Shown here in pieces: positions 38,849 to 52,191 of a stretch of DNA of 64,000 bases. The DNA lies in contig NC_132976.1 in the NCBI RefSeq assembly GCF_047496725.1, forward strand, positions 2,278,001 to 2,342,000. Reading direction: 5' to 3'. Origin of the DNA: Anoplolepis gracilipes. Taxonomy: Eukaryota > Arthropoda > Insecta > Hymenoptera > Formicidae. Position 1 is the first letter of the stretch, and the number at the start of each line of letters is the position of its first letter. The translations under genes were made by a program, and so were the position numbers. The notes under the pieces were generated by a model. That model saw only the letters and a program-made list of their open reading frames with translations, had not been told where the DNA came from and made no database searches.

Positions 38849-40398
38849 TTTGCAAAGTGCGTGTCGCGCCGTTTCACTCGTTTTCCACGCGACCCCGTGC
38901 AAAACGTCCACCCTTATACATCATCCACTTTCGTTCCGCTTGTCCCGTTCCTTTACCCTGGTTTCTTCCCCCATCTATCCCCTTAATCGTCGCGTTTAGT
39001 CTTTCGGGGACGGTCGGCGAAAAATCGCAAAGAATCAATGCATGAAAGGCGAATATGAAATTGATTTGGACTCAACAATCTATTAATAGTTTTAAGCAAC
39101 TGATGGAATAAAATTTAAATGTCAGAATGCGAATAAATGACTTGAAACATACGAATAATTAATCCTTTTACAATATATTAATTAGATTTTATCTTAATAG
39201 AATTTTTTTTTATTCTGGAATTATACAAGGACGCGATAACTCTGAAGAGTTATAAAGATTGTCAAAACCTCCGAGAGAAGCACGTATAAACGTGACTAAA
39301 GCAAGCGTGGATGGCCGATTCTGGATGGTGATTCGATGAGCCGGTTGGATTATTTATATCCGTTGCGTCGTTCCTTGCAGATGTAAGTAAAAGCGTTATG
39401 AGATAAGATAGATTAGAAGAGATTATCGCGTTAACGTATCGAGACACCAGAGGACTCGGACATGGCCGAGGATGACGCGGTCGCCGATGACTCATGTGAA
39501 TGTGTATTCCACGCGCGCGGATTCCGGATCCGGTTTTCTTTTCGTGTTAATGAATTCGCGATCGCGACGATCGATTAGAACAGGACGGTGAATTGTTAAA
39601 AGGAAAAGTCGTTTTACGCGGAATCGCATTAAGTTGCGCGCCGATTTCGTGGCCGAATCATCCTTTCGCACGATTATAATACATTGTCTTGTTCGAACAG
39701 CAAGTTGTATATTTCGCCTGTTTCTATATCACAACCTTCTCGTTTTAGAATAGATTTCATGATTAGCTTATAACCAAAAGTCTGATCGATCGCAAACCCT
39801 CGACGATCGTTTTGAAAAATTTTTTTTCTCAATTTCTCTCAGAGTCTGGCCGTAATCGTTGATGGGTGAATCAATTTGTTTTATTCATGGTCAAATGTAA
39901 AAGATTTGCGTTGCAATTTGTTTGCAAGATTATTTTTTTCTCAACAATCCTCTGTCATTCTTGAAGAAATATGCAAAGACGTTTTGATAAGAAAATTTTT
40001 CGGTCAAAATAGATTTAGCTCTTTTATGATTTTTGTTTACCCTCTTTTAGTTTGAAACACTCTTTAGTATGAATACAGTATTGTTTTCAGATAACTATTT
40101 AGTTTTTAATCACCTTCCATTCTACCTCTCAAGACGGCACGTCATGTCTTTAAACGCACTTTGTTGCTAATTGCAAAACTCGCGTCATCTCCGGCGAGGA
40201 TCCGGGTAAAACGGACAAAGAGGAAGCACCTGGATAAAATGAGGTCCCGTCTTAACAGTTATGACAAAACTGTCGATTAGTAAAACCGACCGGCGACGGT
40301 TAGGTCGTAAAAAGATACGGACCAACGGGAAAACGCATTCTGTTATTTGCAATATACATACAGACACGGAAGGTTGATTGAGTTCAAAGACGGAGGAA

Positions 40399-40423
40399 GA
40401 GAGAAAGAGAGAGAGAGAGAGAG
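40399..40423. repeat. (AG)n tract
   Basis: Short AG repeat with one AAA interruption. Confidence 0.95.
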
Positions 40424-41062
40424 GTCGTGGTTCCTGCTGCGATAACGAAATAACCCGAATGACCGAAGACACGTAGACTCGTTAACCCTCGTGCTCGACG
40501 AACGGTAACGACGATGCAACTTCGACGTTAGGCTCCGCTAATAATTCTGACGCCCAATGACGATCGAATGCACGGATCAAGTTAATGACTGGATTCATCA
40601 TTCGCCGTTCACGGCGACTTGTCAGCCGCGGACGCGGTCAAGAGGTCCTGACAGCCGGACGCATTGATTTTAATTCTATCACCTATGTATATAATCACGC
40701 TCGTGTAGCGCGACAATCGAGACGCATCGAGAGTTACGTCCTTTCCGAGAATAATCGTTCATCTCGCTAAAGGAAACTTCGACCAACGCGTAAAAAGATG
40801 GCATTCGATCGTCTTGTATAACCATCGATTCCGCTTCCATCGCGGTAAACAGTTAGTTTCCTGGAGATGCGATGGTCGCGCATATTCGTCGAAGCGTGAC
40901 TGTCGTTTTCATCGACGCGACGGTCTCGTACCTCGACGTGTATACCTTTTCCCAACCACACTGTGTGTGATATATACAACTCTTTCGAAAAAAATCGATA
41001 CTCGAGTTTCTTTCAGGTGGCACGACCTCTCTGGAAATCGTCCGGGGTGTGGGAGTGCGTTG

Positions 41063-41083
41063 TTCCTGGCGAATTGCCAGGAA
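41063..41083. other. Short perfect hairpin, 8-bp stem
   Basis: TTCCTGGC and GCCAGGAA pair around GAATT in a GC-balanced stretch. No role is apparent. Confidence 0.6.
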
Positions 41084-41239
41084 TCAGAAGGCGCCTACTT
41101 TCTGTCAGTCGCGATCCATCACGTCTCCTTTCTCGAATAACAATGATCTTCCACCATTCTTGAGCAAAGGTTGCCGAGGTGAATTTTCCATCGTCTAAAG
41201 TTTTCCGCGATTGATAAATTCCGACTTAGTTCTCTGTTC

Positions 41240-41265
41240 TTTTTTTTTTTTTTTTTTTTTTTTTT
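41240..41265. repeat. Poly(T), 26 bases
   Basis: An uninterrupted T-run. Confidence 0.97.
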
Positions 41266-41489
41266 CAATATGTTTGACCCCTTTCGAAAATCCTGTCGAC
41301 GAACGATATTCATCGAGGGATACGAAACGCGCGCATTCGGCTCATAAACTCAGCATGACGCAGCGTTCCCGTAGATTTGCGACAACAGGAATTTTCATCG
41401 TGTCGTTAAGGAAAGGAATTTATCACGGAAAATCTACGCGAGCTTGGACTCGCGCGGTGTTATAACGGGATATGTATTTAAGTCTCCAT

Positions 41490-41512
41490 TCTCTCTCTCT
41501 TTCTCTCTCTCA
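41490..41512. repeat. (CT)n tract
   Basis: Short CT repeat with one TTT interruption. Confidence 0.93.
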
Positions 41513-42031
41513 TAGGATCGCCAAGTCCTTGCAACGGAATCGGCGTCGATCCCGCGCACGGGTTTAACCTCCGACGTCGCTGAATTCCATTAAATCTCTT
41601 TGTTCCATTCGGAACGCGCGCACGTCGACAGGTTTCGCTGTAATGTAATCGTCTATTATTGTCTCATTCGAGTATTGGCAATTTGCATTAAATCAAATGA
41701 ATGAGTTGATACTTATCACTCTAGCGGATATATTGAAGTAATTTTTAGAAAAGAATCTCGTTAATCTATCTGCTATTTTTTGTCATTAAAAATATTATCC
41801 TATGAAACTGTACGCGGTTTTTGAATTGAGATGTTTCAAGCGTCTCCGACAAGTATACGCGACGATAGTATGCGGCTCACTGGCACACCCTTTCTTATTC
41901 CAGGCGAGAAACAATCGTCATTAATACCGGACGACGTCATTAATTTCGAAGTCAGTGCATGGTCGCTACTTCATAAGCCTCGTAACGGGACGCGCGTCTT
42001 AATATCCGCGGATGGGAGAAGGTCTCGTACT

Positions 42032-42062
42032 AAAAAAAAAAAAAAAAAGAAAGAAAAAAAAA
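42032..42062. repeat. Poly(A) with G interruptions
   Basis: An A-run broken twice by G. Confidence 0.95.
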
Positions 42063-42245
42063 GACGCGTCGGCTCTCGGCGAGAAAGACTTTAACCTCGA
42101 AGCTATAACCATTAGGTTCCATTAAATTCCACCGATTCTCTTGGAACACGCATGCACTACCGTAGTTAGAAGGTTTCCCCGGTACTGGCGGCCAGGTCGG
42201 CGGCATTCCTCCTTCAACATTGCCGTACATTGAGCACACGTCGGT

Positions 42246-42272
42246 CCCGTCCGTCCGTCCGTCTGTCTGTCC
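42246..42272. repeat. (CCGT)n/(CTGT)n tetramer repeat
   Basis: CCGT units pass into CTGT units, as expected from CpG transition within a tetramer array. Confidence 0.92.
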
Positions 42273-44046
42273 ATTCGTTCCGCGACCCGAACGAGCACGC
42301 TTGTAATCCATGCGATCCGCGGTACCAATTAAGCCCTGCTGCGTGTATCCCGATAACAATGAGCTCCGTTCCAATTAGCAGGGAAGAACGATTTCGCATG
42401 CGGTCGTTTCGATATGCCGCTGCGTGCTCGTCCCTTTCCTGGATTTATATGCTCGCTCTTTTCGACTTACAAAGTCTGTGATATAAGATGAACAAGATTA
42501 AACTTAATTCGCGTTTAGAATTGTTGTCTTTGTAATTTTTCCATCTCGTTGGAGAAATGTGTAGTAATTTTTTTTAGACGCTTGTAAGAGATAATTAATT
42601 TTAAATAATTTGTTCTGTCCCTTTTTATTTATATGCTAATCGATTTTAGCATTATTCACGCATGTTCTAGTTCAAAATTAATCCAGTCTCTGTGCGTATA
42701 CGCGCGTGATGTATCTTCCAGACGAGAATTAGCGAGAAATTATCGGCAAAGTTATTAAGCGCCGGTGAATCGAGGCGTGACTTGATGTACGCGCGGCTGC
42801 GTCTAAATGTCAGATTCCGCCGCTTGTAAATCGATAATTGACACCTTACGGTCGTTAGGCGCGCATCGTGGCAAAGTTTCATCGAGCGAACGTTTACAAA
42901 TTACCAGCGTCAAGTTGGCGTGAATTTTTTTCCCTCAGAGAGTCAGTCAACGAAGAAGCGGTGAACGAGTTTTGCGTAGGTGCGTACACGCAACGCTCGG
43001 GCTAGTTATGCGGCGGAATCGTTCACCGCGGACGATAAAATAGGGGAACAAGTATCTCGCGAGCGGGATTTATACTCTACTTTAGCGAGAATGTCCTGAC
43101 GCACTTCCGCGATCGCCAATCTCGAAAGCTGTTCCTCTGTCCATCTTGGTCTCGCAAGCGTGAGCGTATCCCGCGATAATAAACATACTTGTATAATGGT
43201 GATGAGAGGAGGTAGAAGAAAATGACATACTGTATTTCTATCTACGTTTCCTGGATAAAAGTATCTCTTTTTGAAATGTACAAAAAATCGAATAAATCTT
43301 TTTTTTTTTTAATAAAAGAAATCATGATTTGAAGAGACACGATTTTTTTCATTGAAAAAATAAAACAAATTTGATATTTTCTTTTTATTATTTTTTTGTA
43401 TAATATTATTTTTCTTCGTATTTTTTTTGTTAATTAAATAATGAAACAACTAAAGTTCTTATTTTTAAAAATTAAAAAAATTTTGTATCTATTTACAATA
43501 AGTACATACAATTTATTCAAGTTTAATTTTGATTTTTTTAGAATTTGATAAATTCTAAAATTTTTAATAGAAAAAGTACGCATCAAGGAGTGCGATTATT
43601 ATCAGAAGTATCGTGCAAAAGGTCGCGCAATTATCATAGTTGATTAATTAATATATTTCCGATCATCATTAAGTATACAAGTATTTTGTGAGCGCTTTCA
43701 AAGATGCATCGACAAGGGATTAGGAAAAGATGATTTTGTCGAAGGAATAATGAAGTAGTTTATTACGTTTTATTTGCGGAATTAATTTTTTTGTCGCAGT
43801 GATTGCATAATGTATCTTGTGCAATTCATTTTGGATGTGTATAAAGCTGACATTTCATGAAAACTCATTAATTATTGATTCTAATTTTAATAATTTTAAA
43901 TAGATTAAACAAATAGTTCTTGTCATTAAATCAAGAAATAACTCGGGATTGAGACGTCAAATTCATGCGTTACTACTCATTTTGTTCTTTGACGATTTTT
44001 TGGCATTTCTTTCCAAATTTTAAACGCTTGAAAGTTTTACACAACA

Positions 44047-44580
44047 GTCCTAGAAAAAGTTATATGCATAAAAATTATTAGAATATTAATTAAACAAATT
44101 AGATCGTTTGAGATGCCGGACGTGTAAGTACTAAGGTGAGATACTACGGTGGTTATATTTCGATAGTATACTATCGAATTCGTATTATATAAATCTGGTA
44201 TCTCAGGCGATTTTTGTTTAATAAATAAATTAATATGCATAAATTTCTCGCTAAAAATTAAAATTGATTGCAGAATAACACAAAATCAAATCTCATTTAA
44301 AGTCGATAGACCTATCGAAATACGACTTGCGTCTTACCTCAATATTTATACGTTTTGAGTCTCGGGCGATCTAATTTATTCAATAAGCATTCTAATAATT
44401 TTGATACGTGAAACTTTCACTAGAAATTAAAAATGATTAACACGAAATCTTATTTAAAATCGATAAAATTTTGATTCATTTAAAATCGATGGAAATATAA
44501 CTAGTGTTTAATTCAACAATTTAATTTGTTCAATTAATATTCTATTTAGTCTCTTTACACAAGATTTTATTAAGATTTCA
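44047..44580. repeat. Palindromic array of diverged 140-170 bp units
   Basis: A unit beginning CTATCGAAATA and carrying ATCTAATTTNTTNAAT and ATTCTAATAATTTT about 60-80 bases further on occurs several times. One copy is inverted at 44047-44168 (AAAATTATTAGAAT at 44071). Direct copies start near 44169, 44312 and 44484. The second half of the direct units repeats as well: CTAAAAATTAAAATTGATT and CTAGAAATTAAAAATGATT, each followed by a TCATTTAAA/TTATTTAAA plus GTCGATA/ATCGATA block. The inverted and first direct copies meet at a perfect 20-bp palindrome (separate entry). All copies are well diverged and non-coding. This could be a MITE with repeated subterminal motifs or a small inverted satellite. 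Confidence 0.65.
44159..44178. repeat. Perfect 20-bp palindrome at the array centre
   Basis: TTCGATAGTATACTATCGAA equals its own reverse complement. It is the junction between the inverted copy and the first direct copy of the repeat unit. CTATCGA recurs at 44312-44318, at the start of the next direct unit. Confidence 0.95.
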
Positions 44581-44683
44581 ATATACTAACAAGTATGTTA
44601 CCGTCGTTTTATCAGTACAAAAGACGTATATCACGCCTTTGACTTTGTTGCGGGGAGAGAATTTTTCTTTGCTAGCAAAATAT

Positions 44684-44751
44684 CAATGGATTCTGTGATA
44701 TGTGCATCGTGTATGCGTAAAGTTGTAGCATACACGACGCACATTCCATTG
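44684..44751. other. miRNA-like imperfect hairpin
   Basis: TGTGCATCGTGTATGC at 44701-44716 pairs with GCATACACGACGCACA at 44728-44743 with one mismatch, around an 11-base loop. Flanking A44700/T44744 also pair, and CAATGGA/TCCATTG extend the stem beyond a 9-base one-sided bulge. The whole folds into about 68 bases. The large asymmetric bulge is not typical of a microRNA precursor, and no known microRNA seed is recognised. A degenerate inverted repeat is equally possible. Confidence 0.5.
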
Positions 44752-44783
44752 TCATCGTCGATCACACTCGCAACGACACTGGT

Positions 44784-44804
44784 CATATGTATGTATGTAT
44801 GTAT
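44784..44804. repeat. (TATG)n tetramer repeat
   Basis: About five ATGT units, close to the 44.7-kb hairpin. Confidence 0.93.
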
Positions 44805-45147
44805 AGACCCAAGGATTATGGCGTGCAACTTCATCTATCGTTTCACGATGTTCCACGATAAGCTTCGTCGCTTCGCGAAGCAATCCACGGACTCCGTTAT
44901 CGAGATACGCATATGCGAATGCCTTCTATACTCATGCGAGATCAACTAGAATTGAGCGGTCATAATATTTCAATATCTTTATTTCAGTCTTTATTTCGCT
45001 TCTTTTTACCGTATCTTTCAATTGCCCAATAGAAATACCAACACGTGATTAGATGGAAGAGAGGGGAAAAGGCGATTATATAGATTTCATTTCTCATTCT
45101 TGGTATTGATTGATTTTTTCTCACGAATTTTTAAAAATATATTTCAG

Positions 45148-45149
<2 letters not shown>

Positions 45150-45194
<45 letters not shown>
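45150..45194. repeat. (AT)n microsatellite
   Basis: An uninterrupted AT tract of 45 bases, self-complementary and able to form a cruciform. Confidence 0.98.
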
Positions 45195-45197
<3 letters not shown>

Positions 45198-47021
45198 AAT
45201 TTAAATTTCTTTTATATATATGCGAGTGTTCTACTTAAAATGTAAATTTAAACCATATTCAAATTTTGCATCTTTGTGAAAGTAATATTATTCTTTGCTT
45301 GTTCTTGAAATAAAACGATAAAAAGATAATTTAAAAAACCACACTTGTTTCTATGCAACGTTACAGCAATTACAGTTAACAAAGACAAGCTCGATTATTT
45401 ATTCAATGGGAATAAACGGTGTCAGTAGCGTTATAAAATCATAATAATTATATTCTCGAAAGTCTCGTTCTCAAAGTCATCATGAGTTATTTTTTCAGAA
45501 TAAAATTCTCTAGTATCTAAAATATACAGTTTTAAAATTATAAAACATTATTAGACATTTTTTCTTCATTGTTATAATTTTCTGCGAACAATAAGGATGA
45601 GTAAAATAGGCCTTATAAAACAGATAGGCATTAAAAGAAAGGCTCGCAATATTAAGGAATACGTTTCTCTCTACAAAAGTCCGCGAACGTTTTTACACAG
45701 ACTCGAACCCTCTCGGAGGGAACGAAAGTACCGGAGGCACTGGCGGTGCTGTTCTCTCGTGGTAGGTGGTTCCTTGCGACTTCAACAGATCTTGACTTCG
45801 TGTATCGCGCCGCTAGAAGAGTTTACGAGTCTTCGCCAGCCCGTCAAAAGCGGTAACTCGACACTGATTACTATTTCACGAGCTAAACTATACATGAGAC
45901 CACACGGCGGAGAATTCAGCCACAGAGACCCATGTGGCTTCACGCAAACCCCTTTTTCTCGGATCTTCGTATCATTCTATCATCGTCTACGAGACCCTCC
46001 GTCATTTTCGAATAAAGCAAGATACCCGACGAGCAACCGCGAAAAGGGTCGACCTCTGGGAATTCTCAGAGCTACGGTCGCTGATGGTATTTAATAATCC
46101 AGAGCCTCGCTGGGATAGCAATCGCTATATCAAACTGCAATTATTACATGCCCGTATTTAACGATAACGTGTAAATTATTAAATGATAAGAAGGGTAAAA
46201 TCCTTTCTACTTTTCTTTAAAAAATTGTTTTGAGAAAAACGATACCGGTTTACTACGTTGATTAATTTTGATCATCGACTTGCATCGCCATTAACAAGAA
46301 GCAACCTAGTGCCGCTTTTTGTCGAGTAAAAGATAAATTACATAACACGTAAATATAATTTAATGTGCCAAAGGAGGCCGTTAGCGCTGATTCGTGACGC
46401 GACGGTGTAAATCCGGCTAAATAGATTTTTAATGCCCCGTCCTCGGCGAACCCGCCGATTCTAATTGCGGTACGGTAACCGACACGGGCGCGAGAAAACA
46501 AGGAAGCTAGCCCGATTCTCGTCGCAACGATTTCGGGTCATTAACCTGACCGCCGTTCGCCGTTCGCCTGTAGAGAGGATAAAGAAATAGTATATATAAT
46601 TCTTTGAAAAGAATTGCCGCATCGTGATAATCACTATTCTTCGTATCTGTGCACATCATCCAGAACTGCAACTAGAAGGAGGTGGTTAATTCGCGCGCGA
46701 TTCACGTCACGCTCTGGTCGAGATGCGTGTGAAAGAGTGACGTTTATTTTTTTTTTAGAGAGAAATAGAAAGAGAGAGACAGCTGATCTCTCGCGCGCGA
46801 GATGTCATTTACGGGGAGATAATTTCGGAACTCGATATGAAAAATGCGATGCCGGGGATATTTTGAGCACCTTACGTCTCTCTGGCGTTTGCGAGCTGTA
46901 ATCAAAGTCACTGTCAGCTAAATTGCACGTGCTTTCATTCGTGCGAGACTGACGTGTCTTCTAATTATTGCGAATTAATGTGTTTCGGTGCGCTCTGGAA
47001 TTTGGCTTAAATGATTTTTCC

Positions 47022-47148
<127 letters not shown>

Positions 47149-47879
47149 CTTGAGTCGTGTTACGTGGTCGAGTTGGACGTAACTCGCGTGTTACGAAACT
47201 CGTCTTTACCGTGTCGGAGAGGAGCGTGTCGTTTTGGAGCGCTTAACCTTCCTTGCTGGCACGGACGTGCTACCGTATATAACGCAAAGTTTGTGCGATT
47301 TACTAAGTCGGTTAGCGCGCGCGACACGCAACGTGTACCAAAGTTATTTCGATCGGTCAAATCCTAGTCGGACACGAGAGGATCCGTCGGGGACGAACTA
47401 GCTAAGGGTTAAAATGAAGGGTAATCGCAGCCGTCCTATATCAGTAACGCGTCTTTCTAACGAGTATAATGATCTCGTGTTTGCAAACCCTATTTGCTCT
47501 TTTTCTCTCTTTCTCTCTCGTTCTTGGAGAAATTAAATTCTCATTACATCGTACAAGCGTGAGTGTCTCTTATCGGTGGAATTCAACGCTGGGGCGCGCA
47601 CATACTTTTACAACACGCAACCTTCATCAACGCGGTTTTGCGTGCACGCCCCCCATGACATAAACACTGATTAGCGCTGCTTAATATCATTTTTGCGCGA
47701 TCTCCCGGTGCTTGGTAGTCGCGGGAATCTTGTAGCCGCCGGGATAGAAAATCCCGGTGTCGTCTCACAACGACAGTCTCGTGACACAACAACCCCGCCG
47801 TAACTGTTGTTGTTGTCGACTCCCAACATTATCCATGCGCAGCGCGATGACTTCCAGAGAAGAACTGTTCCGGCACGGG

Positions 47880-47905
47880 AAGAGAGAGAGAGAGAGAGAG
47901 AGAGA
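47880..47905. repeat. (AG)n tract
   Basis: Pure AG repeat of about 26 bases. Confidence 0.96.
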
Positions 47906-50131
47906 AAGAAAAAAGATTCATTGTTTCCCGGATAACGTTTCGTCGCGTGTGTAGTCATTGTTCTATTAAGATATTACTCGTACGTACAAGTAGAAACGAC
48001 CGTCTTCCGGCAGCCTTCCTCCCGTCCGAATATGTTCCTTAGTCAAGACGTTCGTTGCCCTTCGCACACGTGGGAGACGGATTGGCGTCGAGGGAGGTTC
48101 GACGTCGCCATCAACAATCGATATTTATCGACCGAACGTCGACGGCGGTGACGTTTCCCAGACCATTCATTTGAGAATTTATCTCGCGGCTCTTTTGCCG
48201 TCTGGAATTAGTTCCGAGTAACAGCCGAGCTATCCTAGAAGGGTCCTAATGGATCAAGTTGGTGTCCGCGGAACGTAACTTCCTCGGACTGTATACAAAC
48301 GAATATAACGAGGAAACTTTACGTTACAGTGTGTCTCTTTGACGCGACGACTTATGTCCAGTCTTGGATGCGCGTTTGAGAACATTCTCCATATTTAGGG
48401 CCCGTTTCATAGGTAATGTTTTCCATTCAGCAAACGGTCGCGCTTATTTTTTCCGTCTCCGACGCGATAAGTTTGAAGACGGCTGTTGGATCCTTGAATA
48501 TTCTTACAACCATTTCTCCGGCTTGAAAAGCGGTCGCGATTTTATGATTACCGTAAATATGACGTTGTTTTCGATCTTTACGCCATGCATAAATAATTAT
48601 GAAACCAAAGTCGATAACACCGGTATGCATTTAAAAATTGTTTTTCTATAAAATGTTTTTAGTCAATTTTGGCGTTCTGAATCCAAATCTGCTTTCAAAT
48701 GTCCTGTATCACATCACATCTTTTTATAATTAAAAAAAAAAATATTGGAAAAGTTAGAGAAATCCCGCAAAGTACGTAAAGTTTTTTTAACTACATCTTT
48801 TAAAATGATAAATTAAATATTAAAAGTAAATGTAAAAAAAAAGTCTCATAAAACCCCTGATAATTAATATAAAAAAACTTACTATGTTCCACAGGCGTGG
48901 ATGTAGCCTATTACATTTGAAATCTAGTTTTGACCTTTAAATTATTAACCATAATTGTTTAATGTACAATAATAATAATTGAATTGTGTAATATTTTAGT
49001 TAACGATTTTAACAAATGGAATTAAAAAAAGTCCTGTATTTCTCAAGTCTGATTAAATATAATTTTTTGTAATTACTCATGAAATTAGAAAATATAAACA
49101 GTTTCTCTGAAGCAAAATGGTCGCATATCATTGTAATTAACGGAGACTAATCACAACCGTGCGTTCTTGACTATTACGCCGAGCATGACGATCACTGAAG
49201 CGCAAGGAAATCAGTGGAAGGTCTAGTAAATTCGACAGCGATTATCGAGAAACGATCGGAGATTTGATTCGCGTACGCTGCGTCATTGACTAGAAGGTAC
49301 TAATCACAACGTTGTAAGTTGATTGATCGTAATTGTTGTAAACACAAGACGACACGATGGGAGGATTACGTCAGCGGCGACAGTCGATGATAAGAATCAG
49401 CACAAGTAGTTCCATAGCATTCAAAGAGTAAATTTATAAGCCAGTCTTTCTTTGATTACGCGCGAAAATTTTTTTTTCAGCGATAGGAATTTTTATATTA
49501 AACAAATGTTCTCTCTCATTAATTAAATACACGTGTTTAAATAAGAATATATATCATCTCTGCATCGGAAAAAAGTGGCTGGTTATAATGTAGATGTAAT
49601 CTAGATACCGAAAGATTTCTGGAATTCCAATTGGAACACGCAGTAAGACCAAAGATCGTTAAGGAAGTCGATGCGCATCCGAAGAACGGTGCTTTAAAGT
49701 CATTAAATAAAATATGAATTGCCGAGTATATATTATATTTCTGCCAAAAAAAACCAAAGGTTTTTCTGCTATTACTATTATTTCTTTTTCTTAATATCAT
49801 TGACATTCTTTTCTGATTCCATCATCTCTCTTTCTTCCAAATGCACTAATATCTCGCTTCGAAGCGAATAGATTGTGTACGCTTGATATTTATTCGACAG
49901 GTAAATAATGAAACACAAGTGTGTAAAATTATAGCCGCGCGTGTTATACGAAGTGAAGAAAAAAACGTATCATGATTAGCGCGCTGACAGCGGACAAGCT
50001 AATATGGTATCAATACTCGGTTGAACTGATGTTCGACTCCGATCTTGCGCTCTCATCACGTCGATCTTATATACGGCGCATCGTGTATCGCATTAAAACA
50101 TTGCGTAATAACAGCCGGGTTCTAATCGAGA

Positions 50132-50144
50132 GGGGGGGGGGGGG
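50132..50144. repeat. Poly(G), 13 bases
   Basis: Thirteen consecutive G, a prime site for length polymorphism and sequencing error. Confidence 0.95.
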
Positions 50145-50446
50145 CCTCTAATCAAGGCATAATACACGGTCGCGGAGGCAGGATCCGATCCGTTACTACC
50201 GCCAATCTGACGAGCAAATTTACGAGACGAGGATTCTTCCGTTCCCGGGAGAGGCGACCGGTAATATATCATATTCCAAGATTCATTATCCTCGGATAAT
50301 GTGCCTCGACTGCGTGCACGCGTTCGCGTACGTAGGGTATATATCCTGGAATCCACCCCGCTGCTAATACCCTTTATTATCCCGGTCCCTTTTCCACTCG
50401 CCGCTCAAGATACCAATTAGTGCGCGTCAATGTTATCCGTCGAGCA

Positions 50447-50447
50447 G

Positions 50448-50480
<33 letters not shown>

Positions 50481-50500
50481 TTCGTCCTCGTCGTCGTCGG
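50447..50500. repeat. (CGT)n trinucleotide array
   Basis: CGT units with a TTCGTCCTCG interruption. Confidence 0.97.
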
Positions 50501-50657
50501 AAAACGTTGCGCGAGAGAAATCGGGATGCCTGTTCGTAAGCAACCGCGTCCTTGCCCGAGGCTACGCGCGAGTATTTATAGGCGATGATATCCTAGACTC
50601 CTCTCTCCCTTTTTCTTCTGTTTTTCTCTTCAGAGAGAAACTGTTTTCCTCGTTATC

Positions 50658-50664
50658 GGCGTCA

Positions 50665-50696
<32 letters not shown>

Positions 50697-50698
50697 GT
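50658..50698. repeat. (CGT)n/(CAT)n trinucleotide array
   Basis: CGT units mixed at the left end with CAT, as expected from CpG decay. Confidence 0.97.
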
Positions 50699-52073
50699 TC
50701 CTCTCTTCTTCTCTTCTCATCTTTTCCCACCTGCTATCATCTCGTGAATCACCGTGCTATCGGCGCCCGTCGTCCTGCGTTCGCCAACGTGTTCCCATCA
50801 TGCGAACGTGTCAGTTTCATTCACATGCTCCGGGAAAAAGCCGACCGCCATACATGTGCGTGTGTGGGGTCGGGAAATAAGACCTCTTTGATCGCTAATA
50901 GATTATATTGTGTAAGATAGGTATACGGAGCGATAATAATTTCGTCCATTAATATACGTTTACGTTGAGCGAGACTCGAAGACTGGCAGTTCGGAACTTT
51001 TCCCTTCCTTGAGAACTTGTCGCATCATCTTGCACTTCCTCCGCGATAATCGATAAACACGCGGCTCGATCGCGTCAAGATTACCTTCGTTTCAGAATGA
51101 CTTTAATGGAACGATGTAGCAGCCGCGTTTCTCGTTACCTCGCCGTCGCCGTCGTGGAAATCTGTCATAAGGAGGATTACTTCCGCGAACGCGCGGTCTT
51201 TTGCGTCCGTCAATGGCGCGGGACGAAATCCTCGCCGGGCGCTCGAGGCACGGCTGCGTTTTCCGTTCGCTCCCAGAAGACAAAGTCCCCAATTAGTCGC
51301 GAGTCCCATTAGTCGCGAGGAGACGAAGAGGCGGAGAGGAGAAGTAGTCGGTCGCTTTCCGCTGGCGAGATAACCGGGCGCGAGGCGCGAGTTGAACGAC
51401 ACACAAACGCGCTCAACACCGGATGTCGTCCCTCTCTGTCGCTTTGTCTCCTCCGAGGCGTGAGGCTCTCTCTCGACCGAGGGAAAAGAAGAGACAGCGG
51501 GGTACATTGTTTGCGCTGCCGGGCAATGTCAAGGTCCGACCATTATTGGACTGTTTATGCGTAAACTCGCCAACTATTGGTCGTAAGAGTCAACCGATTC
51601 GAGAATCACAGCTTGTAGCGCATAAAATCGTTTCTTATTTTCCTTCGACAAATTGCTCGTATTCGAACACTGCGCGCTTCCAGATTATATCACCTAATAA
51701 AGAGACTCGTAAATATAGACTTGGGTGCGATACACAAGTTTAGTTGCTTACGTGACTGGAAAAATTATTAACAACTCGCTATTTTCTAAGATAGAAAAGA
51801 AGAAAAATTATTTACGAAGATTCACTGTAGATGCAGTTTGACGTCTGCGCTCTAACTTGTCTCACGTATGACATTTTTACGATATCTCGCTTTATAGCAT
51901 ATCTTGCCTAACTTGTACGTAGGAAACGTGTTTTTGACGCGCTGATTTTGCATCAGTGGTCCGTAGTAAAAGGTTTGACAAGCGGCAATCTCTTCGTGGC
52001 ACGAAGGCAATTAAAGTGTAATCTTCGGGTTCGTTCCCTCGGCGACGTAGTGGACGCTCCGAGAAGAAAAGGA

Positions 52074-52166
<93 letters not shown>

Positions 52167-52191
52167 TTCTCTCTCTCTTTCTCTTTCTCTC
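52074..52191. repeat. (CT)n microsatellite, about 118 bases
   Basis: The longest simple repeat here: pure CT in the first two thirds, then CT with regular TTT interruptions. It creates the 115-codon open frame at 51948-52295. Confidence 0.98.

Larger units (their letters stand above)
32399..44046. other. No gene seen; anonymous DNA with simple repeats
   Basis: CpG-rich at 32580-32860, 33590-34000, 34540-35460, 38000-38700 and 42960-43160. AT-rich at 33290-33480 and 43200-44040. All frames are under 125 codons and mostly Arg/Ser-rich shadows. No splice-bounded coding segment or RNA gene was recognised. Confidence 0.6.

Noticed and set aside
44047..44580. Reading of the repeat array as a CRISPR
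   Set aside because: Units are long, diverged and in both orientations, there are no short identical repeats with unique spacers, and the genome is eukaryotic.
45597..46094. 165-codon ATG reading frame on the plus strand
   Set aside because: No domain or family was recognised, composition is Arg/Ser-rich, and a frame of this length is expected by chance in 64 kb with CpG-rich blocks. No splice or transcript support can be seen.
47469..47663. Frame starting like a signal peptide
   Set aside because: The hydrophobic run is the translation of a CTCTTTCTCTCT tract; the rest has no secreted-peptide features such as paired cysteines or dibasic sites in order.
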